Assembly: GCF_003286085.1 (NCBI RefSeq)
Contig: NW_020825348.1
Span: forward strand, 372,001 to 436,000
Origin: Drosophila persimilis
Taxonomy: Eukaryota; Arthropoda; Insecta; Diptera; Drosophilidae
DNA: 64,000 bases
Direction of reading: 5' to 3'
This document shows, piece by piece, positions 10,803 to 21,360 of this stretch. The translations under genes and the position numbers were made by a program. The notes beneath the pieces were generated by a model. It worked only from the letters and a program-made list of their open reading frames with translations. It made no database searches and was not told the origin of the DNA. Numbering within the stretch: the stretch's first letter is position 1; each line of letters starts with the position of its first letter.

Positions 10803-11032
10803 CCAGGTGGCTTAAGTATATGAGCAGGACATTTTAGAGATGGTTTCAGATTTTTTAATTATTTCGCTGACTATATATGTATTTTCATTACTTGGTTATT
10901 GTTGTATTAGAACACTGACATATAGAACTAATTTGAGACAACAAATGGGACCTGTAAAATAAAAACTTTTCTTGATTTTCGTTTAAATTCTTGGTGTAGT
11001 TCTTGTGGCTTAAGTGTATGAGCACCACTGTA
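10803..11032 (+). repeat. Tc1-type right terminus with internal direct repeat
   Basis: gtggcttaagtatatgagca at 10807 and gtggcttaagtgtatgagca at 11005 form a direct repeat. The outer copy ends ccactg just before TA (11031-11032), matching the CAGTGG...TA ends of Tc1-type elements with repeated subterminal motifs. No left counterpart was found. Confidence 0.55.
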
Positions 11033-11308
11033 GGTGTCAAGTTAATGTTAATGCATCTATAAGTCATATATTTGTTCCTTTTGCAATTAAGGTTCATTTC
11101 GTTAGATAAAAAGCCATTTACTTATCATTTCGTCAACGAACATTTTTTCGTTTTGAAAAGGAATAAATCTTGCGGAATGTGAAAACGGGAGCCCCAATTT
11201 ATGTGTATTTAAAAGTAATTCGGAAAACTTTTATGAATGTGAATAACGGAGCCTGGCTGATAATGTCTATATTGTAAGTTATTCGATTAATATGTTGTAC
11301 AAGTTGCA

Positions 11309-11467
11309 TAGTGCTAATTTTCCTCGAATATTTGTCTAACAGCTATCTTTCCTGCATGCTCGCGTTCCGCGCGTAACAGCCTTCTGCTGGTTTCAGACGG
11401 GCCACTTGACGGTGCAGTAATTGCATCGCCTCTTGTAAGATGCAGTCATTGCAAGTCAACGTCCAAC
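11309..11467 (+). mobile_element. CR1-A 3' tail, 5'-truncated insertion
   Basis: This 159-bp piece matches the CR1-A 3' UTR (compare 4195-4430) and lacks an internal GC-rich segment. TAGTG stands at its left edge (11309-11313) and immediately right of it (11468-11472), a likely target duplication, although the CR1 tail itself also contains TAGTG. It separates env codons reading SEQYT from codons reading VQHINRITYNIDII, as expected for a 5'-truncated LINE insertion. Confidence 0.72.
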
Positions 11468-11969
11468 TAGTGTATTGTTCTGAATCTAGTTCTTTAGAGA
11501 TTTTATTTTGATAATTGTTTATGAAATTGCTGATTGTTTCTTGTTCGATATTAATATGGTTTGTGATATTTTTGAATCTAATTAATGTCTCTTTCCTAAA
11601 CTTCTGACTGAGCTCTACATTTTTGTTAATATTTGCCAAGTCATTGGATATTTTTATCTCATCGTCGGCATCCATAATGCCCGAGACGATCTTCACTATG
11701 CTACCTAGTAAATTAATCAATCCTCTCCTCGGTCTGTTATATGGGAGTAAGTTGTTCAATCTTTCTAAAACTTGCTGTATGTTTTCGTGTTCTGTCAGTT
11801 TTAAGTCAGGGAATTCCTTGTCGTTAGGTAAGTTGTCGATTACTTTGATAATTTTTTCCGCTGTTACTTCGTAGTCGTCTAAGTGGATGTCATGGTTTAT
11901 TGTTTTAAATGAATTTACTACTCTAGCCGGTCCCAAGCTGACCTTTATTAAGGGCTGGTCCTTATCCAA
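11468..11969 (-). pseudogene. Errantivirus env, N-terminal part
   Basis: An open minus-strand frame from 11969 down to the CR1 insertion. A polybasic RPRR site at about 11740-11730 is followed by GLINLLGSIVKIVSGIMDAD, the cleavage site and fusion-peptide-like region seen in errantivirus envelope proteins, then Asn- and Ile-rich helical sequence. It continues after the CR1 tail with VQHINRITYNIDII (about 11302-11260) and, beyond the TIR element, at 9875. The last 30 or so codons of the open frame are CR1-derived. Confidence 0.8.
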
Positions 11970-12257
11970 AATGTCGAGTAAAAGTCGTTGTGCATGCCCA
12001 GTTAGTCTGTAAGACTTTAGTTTAAGAAGTAGTTAGTGCATGCTGTAAAAATTTAGCTTTTGTTTGTGTTTTTTTATTATTTTTTTGTTTATATATTTTT
12101 CTTTGTTTTAAGTGTTTGTTATCGTCTTCGTTAATTTCCTAATCTTTTTTTCTGAAATTTCTGTTTCTTAGCTGTTCGTAGGGTTGTCCCGTTGTCTACT
12201 AAAGCTTAATTAGCCGTTGGTACAATAGCAGCCTTTTATGAGTCTGGGTTTCCATGT
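11970..12257 (-). other. Integrase-env spacer of the errantivirus
   Basis: A T-rich (plus strand) stretch between env and integrase with no readable frame. It corresponds to the pol 3' end and env leader of the element. Nothing specific was identified. Confidence 0.4.
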
Positions 12258-12889
12258 TTAACTTAACGGCTGGGTAAAGTGTAGTTTGAAATTCCTTGTT
12301 TTGTCAAGTAGCAGCTCGATATTGTATTGCTGAAGAAAGTCCTTAAAAACAGCTCCCGCAAATTCGGCGCCTTGGTCGAATATTATCTTTTTAGGTAAGC
12401 CGAAGTGGCTCATGAAATCTTTGAATCTGTTTGTCAGCTTGCGCAAATTCAGAATATGTATCAATATTTGTCCGGTTGTAATTATTGTTGATTGTGTAGA
12501 TGTCTGGGTGAATGATATCTAATGGTCCGTTCGGTATTTCGGGTAAAACAAGGCGGTTTTTGTGATTTTCTATAATTTTTAAGGGTTAGGCATACTTCGC
12601 AGTTTCGAATTATTTGAGATATTTCGTTTCACAATTGAGGTATATAGAACTCCCGTTTCAGGTGTTCGTATGTCTCATCGAATCCCCCTGTGGTTATTGT
12701 ACGTGTGGTAGGTTTCAATAATGTCTTTAGTCTCGCCTGGGTCTGTTGGTTTTGTGAGGAAAATCAAGCACCTACAAATCTTGTAAAGGTTGCTGTCCGA
12801 AAAATATTTTAAAAGCGATATTATCGAATATTTCGTCGGTAGTGTGGATCGCCAAGGTTTTGTTAGGTATGAGTAAAGTTTTTAATATA
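12258..12889 (-). pseudogene. Errantivirus integrase
   Basis: On the minus strand about 12710-12600 reads ETYEHLKREFYIPQL with IIRNCEVC, the HHCC zinc-binding domain. 12540-12470 holds the start of the catalytic core. The frame 12464-12258 contains MSHFGLPKKIIFDQGAEF, the second catalytic-Asp block, but not the rest of the domain. Several stops and frameshifts. On the right it meets the LOA LINE insertion. Most of RNase H that should precede it is missing, so a deletion occurred at or near that insertion. Confidence 0.75.
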
Positions 12890-12896
12890 GTAGAGG
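12890..12896. repeat. Target duplication GTAGAGG (left) of the LOA-type LINE
   Basis: The same seven bases occur at 14752-14758 immediately right of the LINE 3' end. Confidence 0.55.
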
Positions 12897-12899
12897 CAA

Positions 12900-14640
12900 A
12901 GCAATAACAAATCTCCTGGTAGAGACTAATACACACCCAGCGATCAACCTGTGGATAAGAAACCTCCTAGGTTGCAGACGGGTGCAATCAGAGTGGGGCA
13001 CCGCTTCCATGGTAAAAGAGGCACACAGAGGCACACCCCAGGGTGGAGTCCTGTCGCCCCTCCTGTGGAATCTGGTGGTCGACGACCGCATCACGAGATA
13101 CGAAAGGAAGGCCCCAAAAATAACAGCTTATGCAGATGACATAAGCATACCTATTACAGGTGTATGTCCATCGACCCTCAGCTCCTTAATGGAACGTACA
13201 CTCAGGGAGCTACGTGTGTGGGCGGAAGAAGTCGGTATCAACGCGGACAAGACGGACCTCATCCTCTTTACCAAGAGGTACAGGGTAACGATATGGACCC
13301 CCCGAAAATTGACCAAACTACGCTGACCCAAACACACAGGTCAAATACCTAGGCAGATTACTGGACAGCAAGCTGGCATGGAAAACCAATGTAGTGGAAG
13401 GGGCGAAGAAGGTTACCATTGTGCTTTATGCATCCAAGAAGATGCTCAGCAGCACATGGGGCCTGTCACCTGCTCTAATGCACTGGATTTACATCTCGGT
13501 GGTGCGACCTACTCTGTTGTATGGAGCCTTAGTGTGGCGGCAAGCTACTGAAAAGAAGACATTCCATAAGCTTATGGAAAAGGCTCAGCGACAGGCTGCT
13601 CTGCAAAAGCACTCGAAAATCTACTTGAATCGCTTAACGCTCGTCTGACTGCAGGAAACTGCTCATCGTGACAAGGATACGGGCATAGTTCAATCGACAG
13701 GGAAATTACCAGAACCGCTGATTACATGACCCCCCAAACTTGCCTCGACGTCAAAACAACATCATCTTTGGGACCTAAAGACTGAATAATTGGAAGGGAC
13801 CAAGCTGAGCACATTAATATATACACAGACGGCTCCAAGATGGACGGAGGAGTAGGAGCCGACCTATACTATACACACCTTCAGGCTGTCAAATAAGCTA
13901 CCGGACAAATACAGCATATTCCAGGCAGAGGTTTTTGCCATCAGGAAAGCAGCAGAGGTCGCTCTTCTCACAGAACGAGCACCCGATGCGGTCAACCTAT
14001 TCGTCGACAGCTAAGCGGAAATTAGATCCATGCAGTCGTCCGCCGTCAGTTCCGGAAGTGTCTTGACGAGCAGGGAGGCACTAGATGCCCTAAGCACGAT
14101 AAAGTCAGTACGGATCTACTGGGTTCTCAGCCACCAAGGCATCGAAGGAAACGAGGCGGCAGACGTTTTGGCTGTGGAAGGCGTCGGGCTGACGAATGAG
14201 AGAACCGAGAACGTGCCTGTCTCCTTTAGAACGCTACAAAGCGACTTAGAGATGCAGGTCAGACTACAGACTGAAATCAGATGGAGGAGCACTACCACCT
14301 GCAGAACCTCGGAAAACATGTGCAAAGACCGCAATGAGAAACTCAGCCAGAAGGACTGCAGATTCTTAGTGGGAATATTAACAGGCCATTGTCTGGCTGC
14401 GGCGCATGCAACAGGGCTAGGCATTACCAGCAGAGACATAGGAAATATATAGGAAATGTGATGAACCCAGGGCAACCGAAACCCTGGAACATCTCATCAG
14501 TCCTGCTCTCTCAAGGGCAAGGAGGAAATACCTGGGCGCACCGGTGCTGGCATCCAAGAGGACGCCACAGCAACTACTGGCCTATGTGAAAAATACCTCG
14601 ACTCTCGAGGATTTTAAAATCCCCTAAAATCCCTTAAAAT
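12900..14640 (+). pseudogene. LINE ORF2 fragment: RT palm, RNase H, C-terminal zinc motif
   Basis: The RT part reads MVKEAHRGTPQGGVLSPLLW and AYADDISI (about 13007-13150), then thumb sequence up to YGALVWRQATEKK near 13550. RNase H starts near 13820 with IYTDGSKMDGGVGAD, continues IFQAEVFAIRKAAEVALLTE (frameshifted) and FVDS, and ends HQGIEGNEAADVLAVEG (about 14133-14185). A C-terminal block near 14450-14600 contains ETLEHLISPALSRARRKYLG. Several frameshifts and stops are present (near 13326, 13648, 13895, 14013). The enzyme would reverse-transcribe and degrade RNA in target-primed integration; this copy is dead. Confidence 0.78.
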
Positions 14641-14675
14641 CCGACGGTTCATACCCCCCTATCCGGACAACTATA

Positions 14676-14714
14676 GGCCTATGTGGCCTATGTGGCCTAT
14701 GTGGCCTATGTGGG
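14676..14714 (+). repeat. 9-bp tandem repeat in the LINE 3' UTR
   Basis: About four copies of ggcctatgt, followed by a short GC-rich end, directly before the 3' terminus of the LOA-type LINE. Confidence 0.75.
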
Positions 14715-14758
14715 GCTCCGCTGAGGGCCGTCCGGGTCAACCTAACCTAGCGTAGAGG

Positions 14759-15421
14759 TTTTTTTTGGTTTTGTAATTCTAGCGAAATCTCTGATAAGTT
14801 TTCTGTAATATCCCAGGAACCCTAAAAAGTGTTTCATTTGTTTGGTGGTTTATGGCTTTTATCTTGTCTGAGTTTGGTTTAACACCTTCTTGGGTAAATA
14901 TATGTTCCAAAAAGTTTATTTCTTTTCTAAGAAAGTTTGATTTTGTTATCTGTATTTTTAAGTTAGCTTCCCGCAATTTTCGGAAGACGGATTTTAGGTC
15001 TGTCAAGTGCTTTTGGAGGGAGCCAGAGAAAATGATGATATCGTCAAGGTAGACGACACAAATATCCGCTTTCTCAATCCGAAGGGAATTCTCGCAAATT
15101 CGTAGTGCCCATTTTCGACTGAGAAGGCCGTTTAAGGCATGTCTTTGGGGTGCATTTCAATTTGGTGAAATCCACTTGCCAAATCTAAGGTGGAAAATTA
15201 TTTGGCCCTGCCTATATTATCTAGGATATCGTTGATGTTGGGTATATAACTTCCTAAAATCAATTACCAATCTCTATTTCTTTTTGTCCGGGGAATCGGA
15301 CATCTTTGGGAGCACCCAAACAGGTGCTCCCCAAGGGGAATAGCTCTTTTTTCTATAATATTTTGTTCCAACATTTTTTTGATCTGTTTCCGAACTTCCT
15401 CCTTGTGTATATGTATATATA
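14759..15421 (-). pseudogene. Errantivirus reverse transcriptase
   Basis: Read right to left: EEVRKQIKKMLEQNIIEK (about 15405-15350), GAPVWVLPKMSDSPDKKK (15327-15274), a palm region with VVYLDDIIIFSGSLQKHL (about 15062-15010), LKSVFRKLREANLKIQITKS...FLRKEINFLEHIFTQEG (15000-14885), and the start of the RNase H connection (FLGFLGYYRKL, about 14830-14790). The YLDD motif is kept but stops and frameshifts break the frame. Upstream pol continues at 21955 beyond the mdg3-like insertion; downstream it meets the LOA LINE. Confidence 0.8.
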
Positions 15422-15530
15422 TGTAAGATATTATTAAGAGTGTTGTTTATTCGTATTATTATTGCGATGGCCTGGTGTGATAACAAAAGTTCTTAATGTT
15501 ACGGCTTATTTCTGCTGATTTCCTGCTGCT
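15422..15530 (-). repeat. Partial 3' LTR of the mdg3-like element
   Basis: tgtaagatattatta...ttcttaatgttacggcttatttctgctgatttcctgctgct aligns with 21505-21615 with a few substitutions and a small indel. It is cut off at about 15530, where integrase sequence begins, so the LTR start and the end of pol were deleted. Confidence 0.75.
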
Positions 15531-15831
15531 CCTATTGTGTTTTTGGCTATCGACCATTGCGAAGATGTACTTGCACTGCTTTGAAGTAGCATCCATAGGC
15601 TCAAGGTGATCCACATGTATAGTATACAGCGGTTGTGATCCTTTGTCGATTTGATGCAGAAATCCCTCTTTTTTGCACAGCTTTTTGTTGTAGATTATAC
15701 ATTTCATACAGTTTCCTGTGATCTGCATTACTTTTCCTTCCAGATGTGGAATCCAATAGCTCTGCTGTACGGTATGCATTGTTTTTTGAGCGGCAAAGTG
15801 TTCTGCGTTGTGAGCGTCGGTTATTATTTAT
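15531..15831 (-). pseudogene. Integrase N-terminal half of the mdg3-like element
   Basis: The minus frame reads NAEHFAAQKTMHTVQQSYW, then IPHLEGKVMQITGNCMKC (an HHCC zinc-binding module), then IHVDHLEPM and KYIFAMVDS, the first catalytic Asp region of a retroviral-type integrase. It ends abruptly at the junction with the LTR remnant, losing the second Asp and the Glu. Its upstream partner (end of RNase H) lies at 18378, across the DINE-1 B/LINE/DINE-1 C block. Confidence 0.8.
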
Positions 15832-16992
15832 TATACCCGATACTCAAATTGAGTATTGGGGTATATTAGATTTGTGGTAAAAGTGGATGTGTGTAACGTC
15901 CAGAAGGAATCGTTTCCGACCCCATAAAGTATATATATTCTTGATCAGCATCAATAGCCGAGTCGATTGAGCCATGTCTGTCTGTCCGTCTGTCCGTCCG
16001 TCCGTCGTCCGTCCGTCTCTCCGTCCCCTTCAGCGCCTAGTGCTCAAAGACTATAAGAGCTATAAGACTATAAACAACGATATTTTGGATCCAGACTTCT
16101 GTGATATTTCATTGCTACAAGAATATTTCAAAACTTTGCCCCGCCCACTTCCGCCCCCACAAAGGGCGAAAATCTGTGGCATTCACAATTTCGACGATAC
16201 GAGAAAACTAAAAACGCAGAATCGCAGAAGATGACTATATCTTCTAGAGTGCAAAATCTGAACCAGATCGTATAATTATTATAGCCAGAATCAAGAAAAC
16301 AATTTCATTCTTTCTCTCTCTGCAATTGGCAAAACCCACCATGAAACCTGTGTGTTAGAGAGAGTAACACACAGGTTTCATGGTGGGTTTTGCCAATTGC
16401 AAAATATGAGTTCAAGGATCTCAGAACCCATAAGAGCTAGAGCAACCAAATTTAGTATCCACACTCCTGTGATATCGGACCTTGACCGCTTTGTGTCAAA
16501 ATTTCGACACTACCCCCTCCGCCCCCGCAAAGGACGAAAATCTGGGGCATCCACAAATCTCAGAGACTATTAACGCTAGAGTAACCAAATTTAGTGTCCG
16601 CACTCCTGTTAGATCTCACTATAAAACGTATATCTCAGAATTTCGCCCCACCCCCTTCCGCTAACACAAAGGACGAAAATCTGTTGTATCCACAATATTG
16701 CAGATTCGAGAAAACTAAAAACGCAGAATCATAGATAACGACCATATCTATCAGATTGCTGAATCTGGATCAGATCGGATAATTTGTATAGCCAAAAGGA
16801 ACAAATCAATTTGCACTGGCTACGCAGCGCCCGACGTCACGCTCAGACTGATTTTCTGTCTCTCTCGCACGCACTCTTTGTCGTGTCGTTTAATATTAGC
16901 GGCGAATGCCGGAGGAGAGCCATACTGACTTAGTATCGGGTATAACTGTAGAGTTGCGGTGTCCGCAGCAACTCACAACGTTCCCCCTCGTT
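15832..16992 (+). mobile_element. DINE-1-type element, copy B
   Basis: Starts tatacccgatactcaaattgag. Microsatellite CTGTCCGT-type at 15976-16025. Ends tagtatcgggtataactgta, then the hairpin gagttgcggtgtccgcagcaactc, then acaacgttccccctcgtt at 16992. It carries a local inverted repeat near 16328-16400 (caattggcaaaacccaccatgaaacctgtg and its complement), an internal rearrangement not seen in copy C. Non-coding. Confidence 0.88.
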
Positions 16993-17257
16993 AAATTAAT
17001 AGCTCCTAATCCATCACTTAAAATCACAGCCTTTTTGTAATTATATTTAAAACATAGTTCGCAGGCCTTTTTAAGGCCTACGAGCTCGGCACCTACTGAG
17101 GATAATCTGTTTTCTATTTTGTACTTGTGGATATTTCCACTTGGCCATTCTACTATTCCTATGCCACAAGTACTTTCTGTAACTGAGGCATCTGTTGATA
17201 GAATGTCGTCCAGTCGTCCTTTCTGTACTTGTTCAGAATCTCATAAAATATAGTTTT
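16993..17257 (-). pseudogene. LINE-type RNase H fragment between two DINE-1 copies
   Basis: The minus strand reads LSTDASVTESTCGIGIVEWP, then SSVGAELVGLKKACELCFKY and AVILSDGLGAI, in one frame. The order D (TDAS), E (AELVGL), D (LSDGL) is the RNase H catalytic pattern of I/LOA/R1-type LINEs. It is bounded on both sides by same-orientation DINE-1 copies, with no RT or tail. It could be a remnant of a LINE that the DINE-1 copies flanked, or a fragment captured by a Helitron-like event. Confidence 0.7.
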
Positions 17258-18377
17258 TATACCCGATACTCAAAATGAGTATTGGGGTATATTAGATTTG
17301 TGGTAAAAGTGGATGTGTGTAACGTCCAGAAGGAATCGTTTCCGACCCCATAAAGTATATATATTCTTGATCAGCATCAATAGCCGAGTCGATTGAGCCA
17401 TGTCTGTCTGTCCGTCCGTCCGTCTGTCCGTCTGTCCGTCCGTTCGTCTGTCCGTCTGTCCGTCCCCTTCAGCGCCTAATGCTCAAAGACTATAAGAGCT
17501 AGAGCAACGATGTTTTGGATCCAGACTTCTGTGATATGTCACTGCTCCAAAAATATTTCAAAACTTTGCCCCGCCCACTTCCGCCCCCACAAAGAGCGAA
17601 AATCTGTGGCATCCACAATTTCGACGATACGAGAAAACTAAAAACGCAGAATCGTAGAAGATGTCTATATCTTCTAGAGTGCAAAATCTGAACCTGATTA
17701 CAGCCAGAATCACGAAAACAATTTCACTCTTTCTCGCTCTGTCTCACTCTAACACACAGGTTTCATAGTCGGTTTTGCCAATTGCAAAATATGAGTTCAA
17801 GGATCTCAGAACCCATAAGAGCTAGAGCAACCAAATTTGGTATCCACACTCCTGTGATATCGGACCTTGACAGTTTTGTGTCAAAATTTCGCCACACCCC
17901 CTTCCGCCCCCGCAAAGGACGAAAATCTGAGGCAACCACAAATCTCAGAGACTATTTAGGCTAGAGTAACCAAATTTGGTACACACACTCCTTTAAGATG
18001 TCACTATAAAACGTATATCTCAGAATTTCGCCCCACCCCCATCCGCCCCCACAAAGGACGAAAATCTGTTGCATCCACAATATTGCAGATTCGAGAAAAC
18101 TAAAAACGCAGAGTCATAGAGAATGACTATATCTATCCGGTTGCTGAATTTGGATCAGATCAGATAATTTTTGTAGCCAAAAGGAACAAATCAATTTGCA
18201 TTGGCTACGCAGCGCCCGACGACACGCTCAGACTGATTTTCTGTCTCTCTCGCACGCACTCTTTGTCGTGTCGTTTAATATTAGCGGCGAATGCCGGAGG
18301 AGAGCCATACTGACTTAGTATCGGGTATAACTGTAGAGTTGCGGTAACCGCAGCAACTCACAACGTTCCCCCTCGTT
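17258..18377 (+). mobile_element. DINE-1-type element, copy C
   Basis: Clean full-length copy: tatacccgatactcaaaatgag at the start, microsatellite 17402-17464, three related CAAAGGACGAAAATCTG-type blocks, tagtatcgggtata, then the hairpin gagttgcggtaaccgcagcaactc and acaacgttccccctcgtt at the end. Copy D (minus strand, 22038-23157) is nearly identical to it throughout. It interrupts the RNase H-integrase linker of the mdg3-like element. Confidence 0.9.
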
Positions 18378-19749
18378 TTTCTAATGACTTCGGTATTGCC
18401 AGCAAGTCCGTGCCTTGCACTATTTTGTATACGAGACCAGCTTTCCACTTAAAGTTGTCATATGGTTTACTTTTCAAAATTTCGGAAACTGCTTTGATCA
18501 TCGTATCCTCCTGCTGGACTTTCTTAATTCTTGCTGTGACTTCCGAAGATACCATCATGACATCAATTGGGTACCTACTCAGGCAATCCACATGCTTCAG
18601 CCGTTCTCCTGGTCTGTGTTCCACTTCGTAGTCGTAGTTCTGCAGGTACAGGACCCATTGGGCTAACTCCCGCGGAACGTCCTTCTTGCATAAAGTTTGC
18701 TTGAAAGCAGCGCAATCCGTTACGAGCTTAAAGTTGGTTCCAAGTATGTACTGACGAAATTTTTTGCACGCTAGGAAAATTGCTTTGGCTTCCTGTATAT
18801 AGCTATGCTGTTGTGCTTGAGACTCCGATGTTTTCTTACTCCAAAATAAGATTGGATGCAATTGTTCTTCGTGCCATTGTAACAACGCCGCTGCAAACCC
18901 GTCCTTTGACGCATCAGTGTGCATCTCGGTTTTTGCATTCCTGCGATAAAGTTTCGAGACCGGCTCTTTCACCAATGCTTCCTTTAATGTAGCAAACGCC
19001 TGCTGCTCCTCCAGACTCATTTTAAATGGGACATCTTTTCGCAGCAGATTGGTCAGTGGTTTGGCGATTAGCGAATAGTTTCTTATGAATTTACGGAAAA
19101 ACCCAGTTAATCCTAAAAACGACTGCACAGCCTTTATGTTTTTCGGCATCAGGAACTTGCTGACGGCTTTGGTTTTCTCCAATCCAGGCTTGTTTTCACC
19201 TCCTCCAACTTGATGACCCAAAAATGTAATGGTCGACTGCAGAAATCGGCACTTCTTCCGAATCATCTTCAGCCCGTATTCAGCTGCTGTATCAAAAACC
19301 TCATTCAGCTTTCCCAGGCATTCGTCGGAGGTTTCAGCGTGTATAACGATATCGTCCATGTACAGGTCAAGAATGTTTTCATTTATAAGGTTTTGAAATA
19401 CAAAACTTATAAAACGGATGAAAACTGCTGGCGAATTGCAAAAATCGAAAGGCGCACGGTTGAACTCAAAGAGGCTTTCCTTCGTTATGAACGTCTATTT
19501 TTTGCTGCTTTCTTCCACAGGAACGTGGAAAAACCCATTTTCTAAGTCCATGATGGTGAACATCTTAGCATTTTCCTGTTTTTCCAGCACCTCTTCAACG
19601 ATTGGAACGGGAAAGCAATCTTTCAAGACCATCTTGTTCAACTGACGTAGTCCACGCAGACCTGGCTGCTCCCATCCTTTTTCTTGACAATTACAGTCCG
19701 ACTGGCGAAATTTGATGATGAGCGTCGTATTATCCCAGCGTTGGCCCAT
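18378..19749 (-). pseudogene. RT-RNase H of the mdg3-like element
   Basis: RT pieces on the minus strand: GLRGLRQLNKMVLKDCFPVP and FTIMDLENGFFHVPVEESSK (19660-19500), then after a frameshift LYMDDIVIHAETSDEC (from 19362), LKMIRKKCRFLQSTITFLGH and FLGLTGFFRKF. RNase H follows: TEMHTDASKDGFAAALLQW, QQHSYIQEAKAIF (normally HSYELE, Glu retained), KLVTDCAAF, and HRPGERLKHVDCLSRYP. An open frame of about 330 codons remains, ending in the DINE-1 C boundary. Function in the family: cDNA synthesis and RNA removal. Frame breaks near 19360 and 19495-19750 make it non-functional. Confidence 0.85.
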
Positions 19750-20440
19750 TCATCGATCTGCTGCAACGTCGGCTTCGCTGATGGCCACTCGACTTGGCGA
19801 ATGTCGAAACGGCACTATTTTCTCGTCCGGTACGATCTTCAGCACGATCGGACACATTGCAGTCTGCTTCTTTTCAGTAAAGTCCTGAATCATTGATTGG
19901 ACGGCATCTCTGAACTGCGATGGAATGTGTATGTCAGTATTTGCTTCGACCACGTTGTAAATACTTATCTGTTTGGTGTCCTCAGTTTCCTCCCCCGGCA
20001 GGGGAGAAAACTTATCTCCTCCTGGCGTTGATGTCATTGTGAACTTGGATATAAAGTCGTGTCCAAGTCGTGTCGCATCCGACGGCATGATCGGCCACCA
20101 CAAGGAATTTGTGTGCCAATCGCATTCCGTCGATCTCCACTTCTGCCGTAAACTGCCCAGCGGAGCGTGTGATGTTGATTCCAAGTTCCCTCAAAGTTGA
20201 CGAGCTGGCTTGCAGATGGACACCACTCATTTTGCCGAACACTGACATCTTTAATAGGGAAACATCTGCACCGGTGTCTATGAGCCCCTTGACTTGCACG
20301 TCGTTAATTTTTATAGACTTCAGGCGTTTTTCCTCGTATGCAACGTTTACGGCAGCAGCACTCGGGCAATCCTTAGACATGTGTCCAGCCTGATTGCAGC
20401 GGAAACACTTTAATGCAGCTCGGCAATCCTTGCGTATATG
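19750..20440 (-). pseudogene. Zinc knuckle, protease and linker of the mdg3-like element
   Basis: Around 20440-20370 the minus strand reads ALKCFRCNQAGHMSKDCP, a CCHC knuckle ending gag. The frame 20380-20012 then gives the retropepsin: INDVQVKGLIDTGADVSLLK with the catalytic DTGA. About 20080-19750 holds the protease-RT linker and the RT entry PIVLKIVPDEKIVPFRHSPS. At least one frameshift lies between protease and linker. Confidence 0.8.
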
Positions 20441-21360
20441 CTCCTGGGATCCACAATTGTAGCAGTGTTACTTCCTTTCATATTTGGTGAAATTGGACTT
20501 CTTTCCGAACGGCAGTGAGTCTTTTTGTTTTGGGGCCAAACCCCCATCAACCGCGAGCGTTCTTTCGTAGATTTCGTACTTCTCTCGCAGCTGCTTCTAT
20601 GAGCTGCATCCATACAAGGTGTACTTGTAATCCGTTTTTAAATTCAGTCCGTCGACAATGTATCGAATCACCGACTCCGTGTCTGTTGTCCCACGTGCAG
20701 CAATGCGTTTCATCTGCAGTATATATTCGTGAAAACTTTCGCCGGCAATATTCACTCGCAGAGACAATTGATTGTGAATTTGCGCACTGCATAAACGCTC
20801 ACACTCGAACTCATGTAAAAGTTGGTGACGCAATTGGCCGTATTCATTCACTGCTGTGGACTTGAGAAAAAGAGCGGCTGTACCTGTCATTTTTGCTCGG
20901 GCTTGCACGTATTTTTGTTTGTCATTTGGTCCGTATGCTTCAGCGTTTAGTTCGAAGTAAATAAACCACTGCTGTACCGATATATTTTCTCCGTTGAATT
21001 CTGGAATAATTTTGGCAATATTTTCCACTACCAGCTTTGCATCATTTTTCTTGTCTATTTCATCAGCATTTATTTTCAACGAGAGCATTTGAACCAGCTG
21101 TTAGAGCGTCTGTGTGTTTTCGTCTAGGAGTGTTGACCTCATCGCTTTCTCGTTCGCGTTTTGCTGGCGATTGATCCTGTTTGCTTCTGATCCACTTGGG
21201 CCTTCGTTTTGCTGCATATTCCCGGCTGGTGGTCCACTTGTACTTTCCATTACAATTCTACTGCGCAATACTCTTGTGGGCAGCCGGCTTGAAACTACCC
21301 TTTTTTCTTGGTTCTTCTTTTCATCCACTCGCTGTCTCGCTTCCTCTGCTGGCGGCATCT
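20441..21360 (-). pseudogene. gag of the mdg3-like element
   Basis: Two main open pieces. 21358-21101 begins MPPAEEARQRVDEKKNQEKR and is charged and Gln/Asn-rich. 21088-20597 includes IAKIIPEFNGENISVQQWFI and an Ala/Leu-helical capsid-like region (MTGTAALFLKSTAVNEYGQL, GESFHEYILQMKRIA). The first ends in a stop at about 21101, so the frame is broken there, and again near 20590. The product would be the structural capsid/nucleocapsid protein. The CCHC knuckle lies just downstream. Confidence 0.75.

Larger units (their letters stand above)
9876..11259. mobile_element. TIR element with 5-bp target duplication, containing Tc1-like sequence
   Basis: The left end CAGACATGCTCCGTTTTTCAC (9876) and the reverse complement of the right end CAGCCAGGCTCCGTTATTCAC (11259) match at 18 of 21 positions. 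ATAAT flanks both sides (9871-9875 and 11260-11264). A diverged second copy of the right-end motif (gaatgtgaaaacgggagcc) lies at 11177-11195. It splits the errantivirus env frame. The only coding traces inside are Tc1-type, so either a Tc1 element inserted into it or it is a chimeric non-autonomous element. The superfamily is uncertain. Confidence 0.62.
12897..14751 (+). mobile_element. LOA-clade-like LINE, 5'-truncated
   Basis: Starts inside the RT palm and runs through RNase H, a C-terminal cysteine motif and a 3' UTR with the repeat ggcctatgt (x4) ending gggtcaacctaacctagc. RT plus RNase H and this kind of tail fit LOA-type (Bilbo/Trim-like) LINEs. It is flanked by GTAGAGG duplications and sits inside the minus-strand errantivirus pol. 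Confidence 0.72.

Noticed and set aside
17499..17684. Identical short ORFs (about 60 codons) on DINE-1 copies C and D
   Set aside because: They recur because the DNA repeats; the reading frame is not kept in copies A, B, F and G, and DINE-1 is non-coding.
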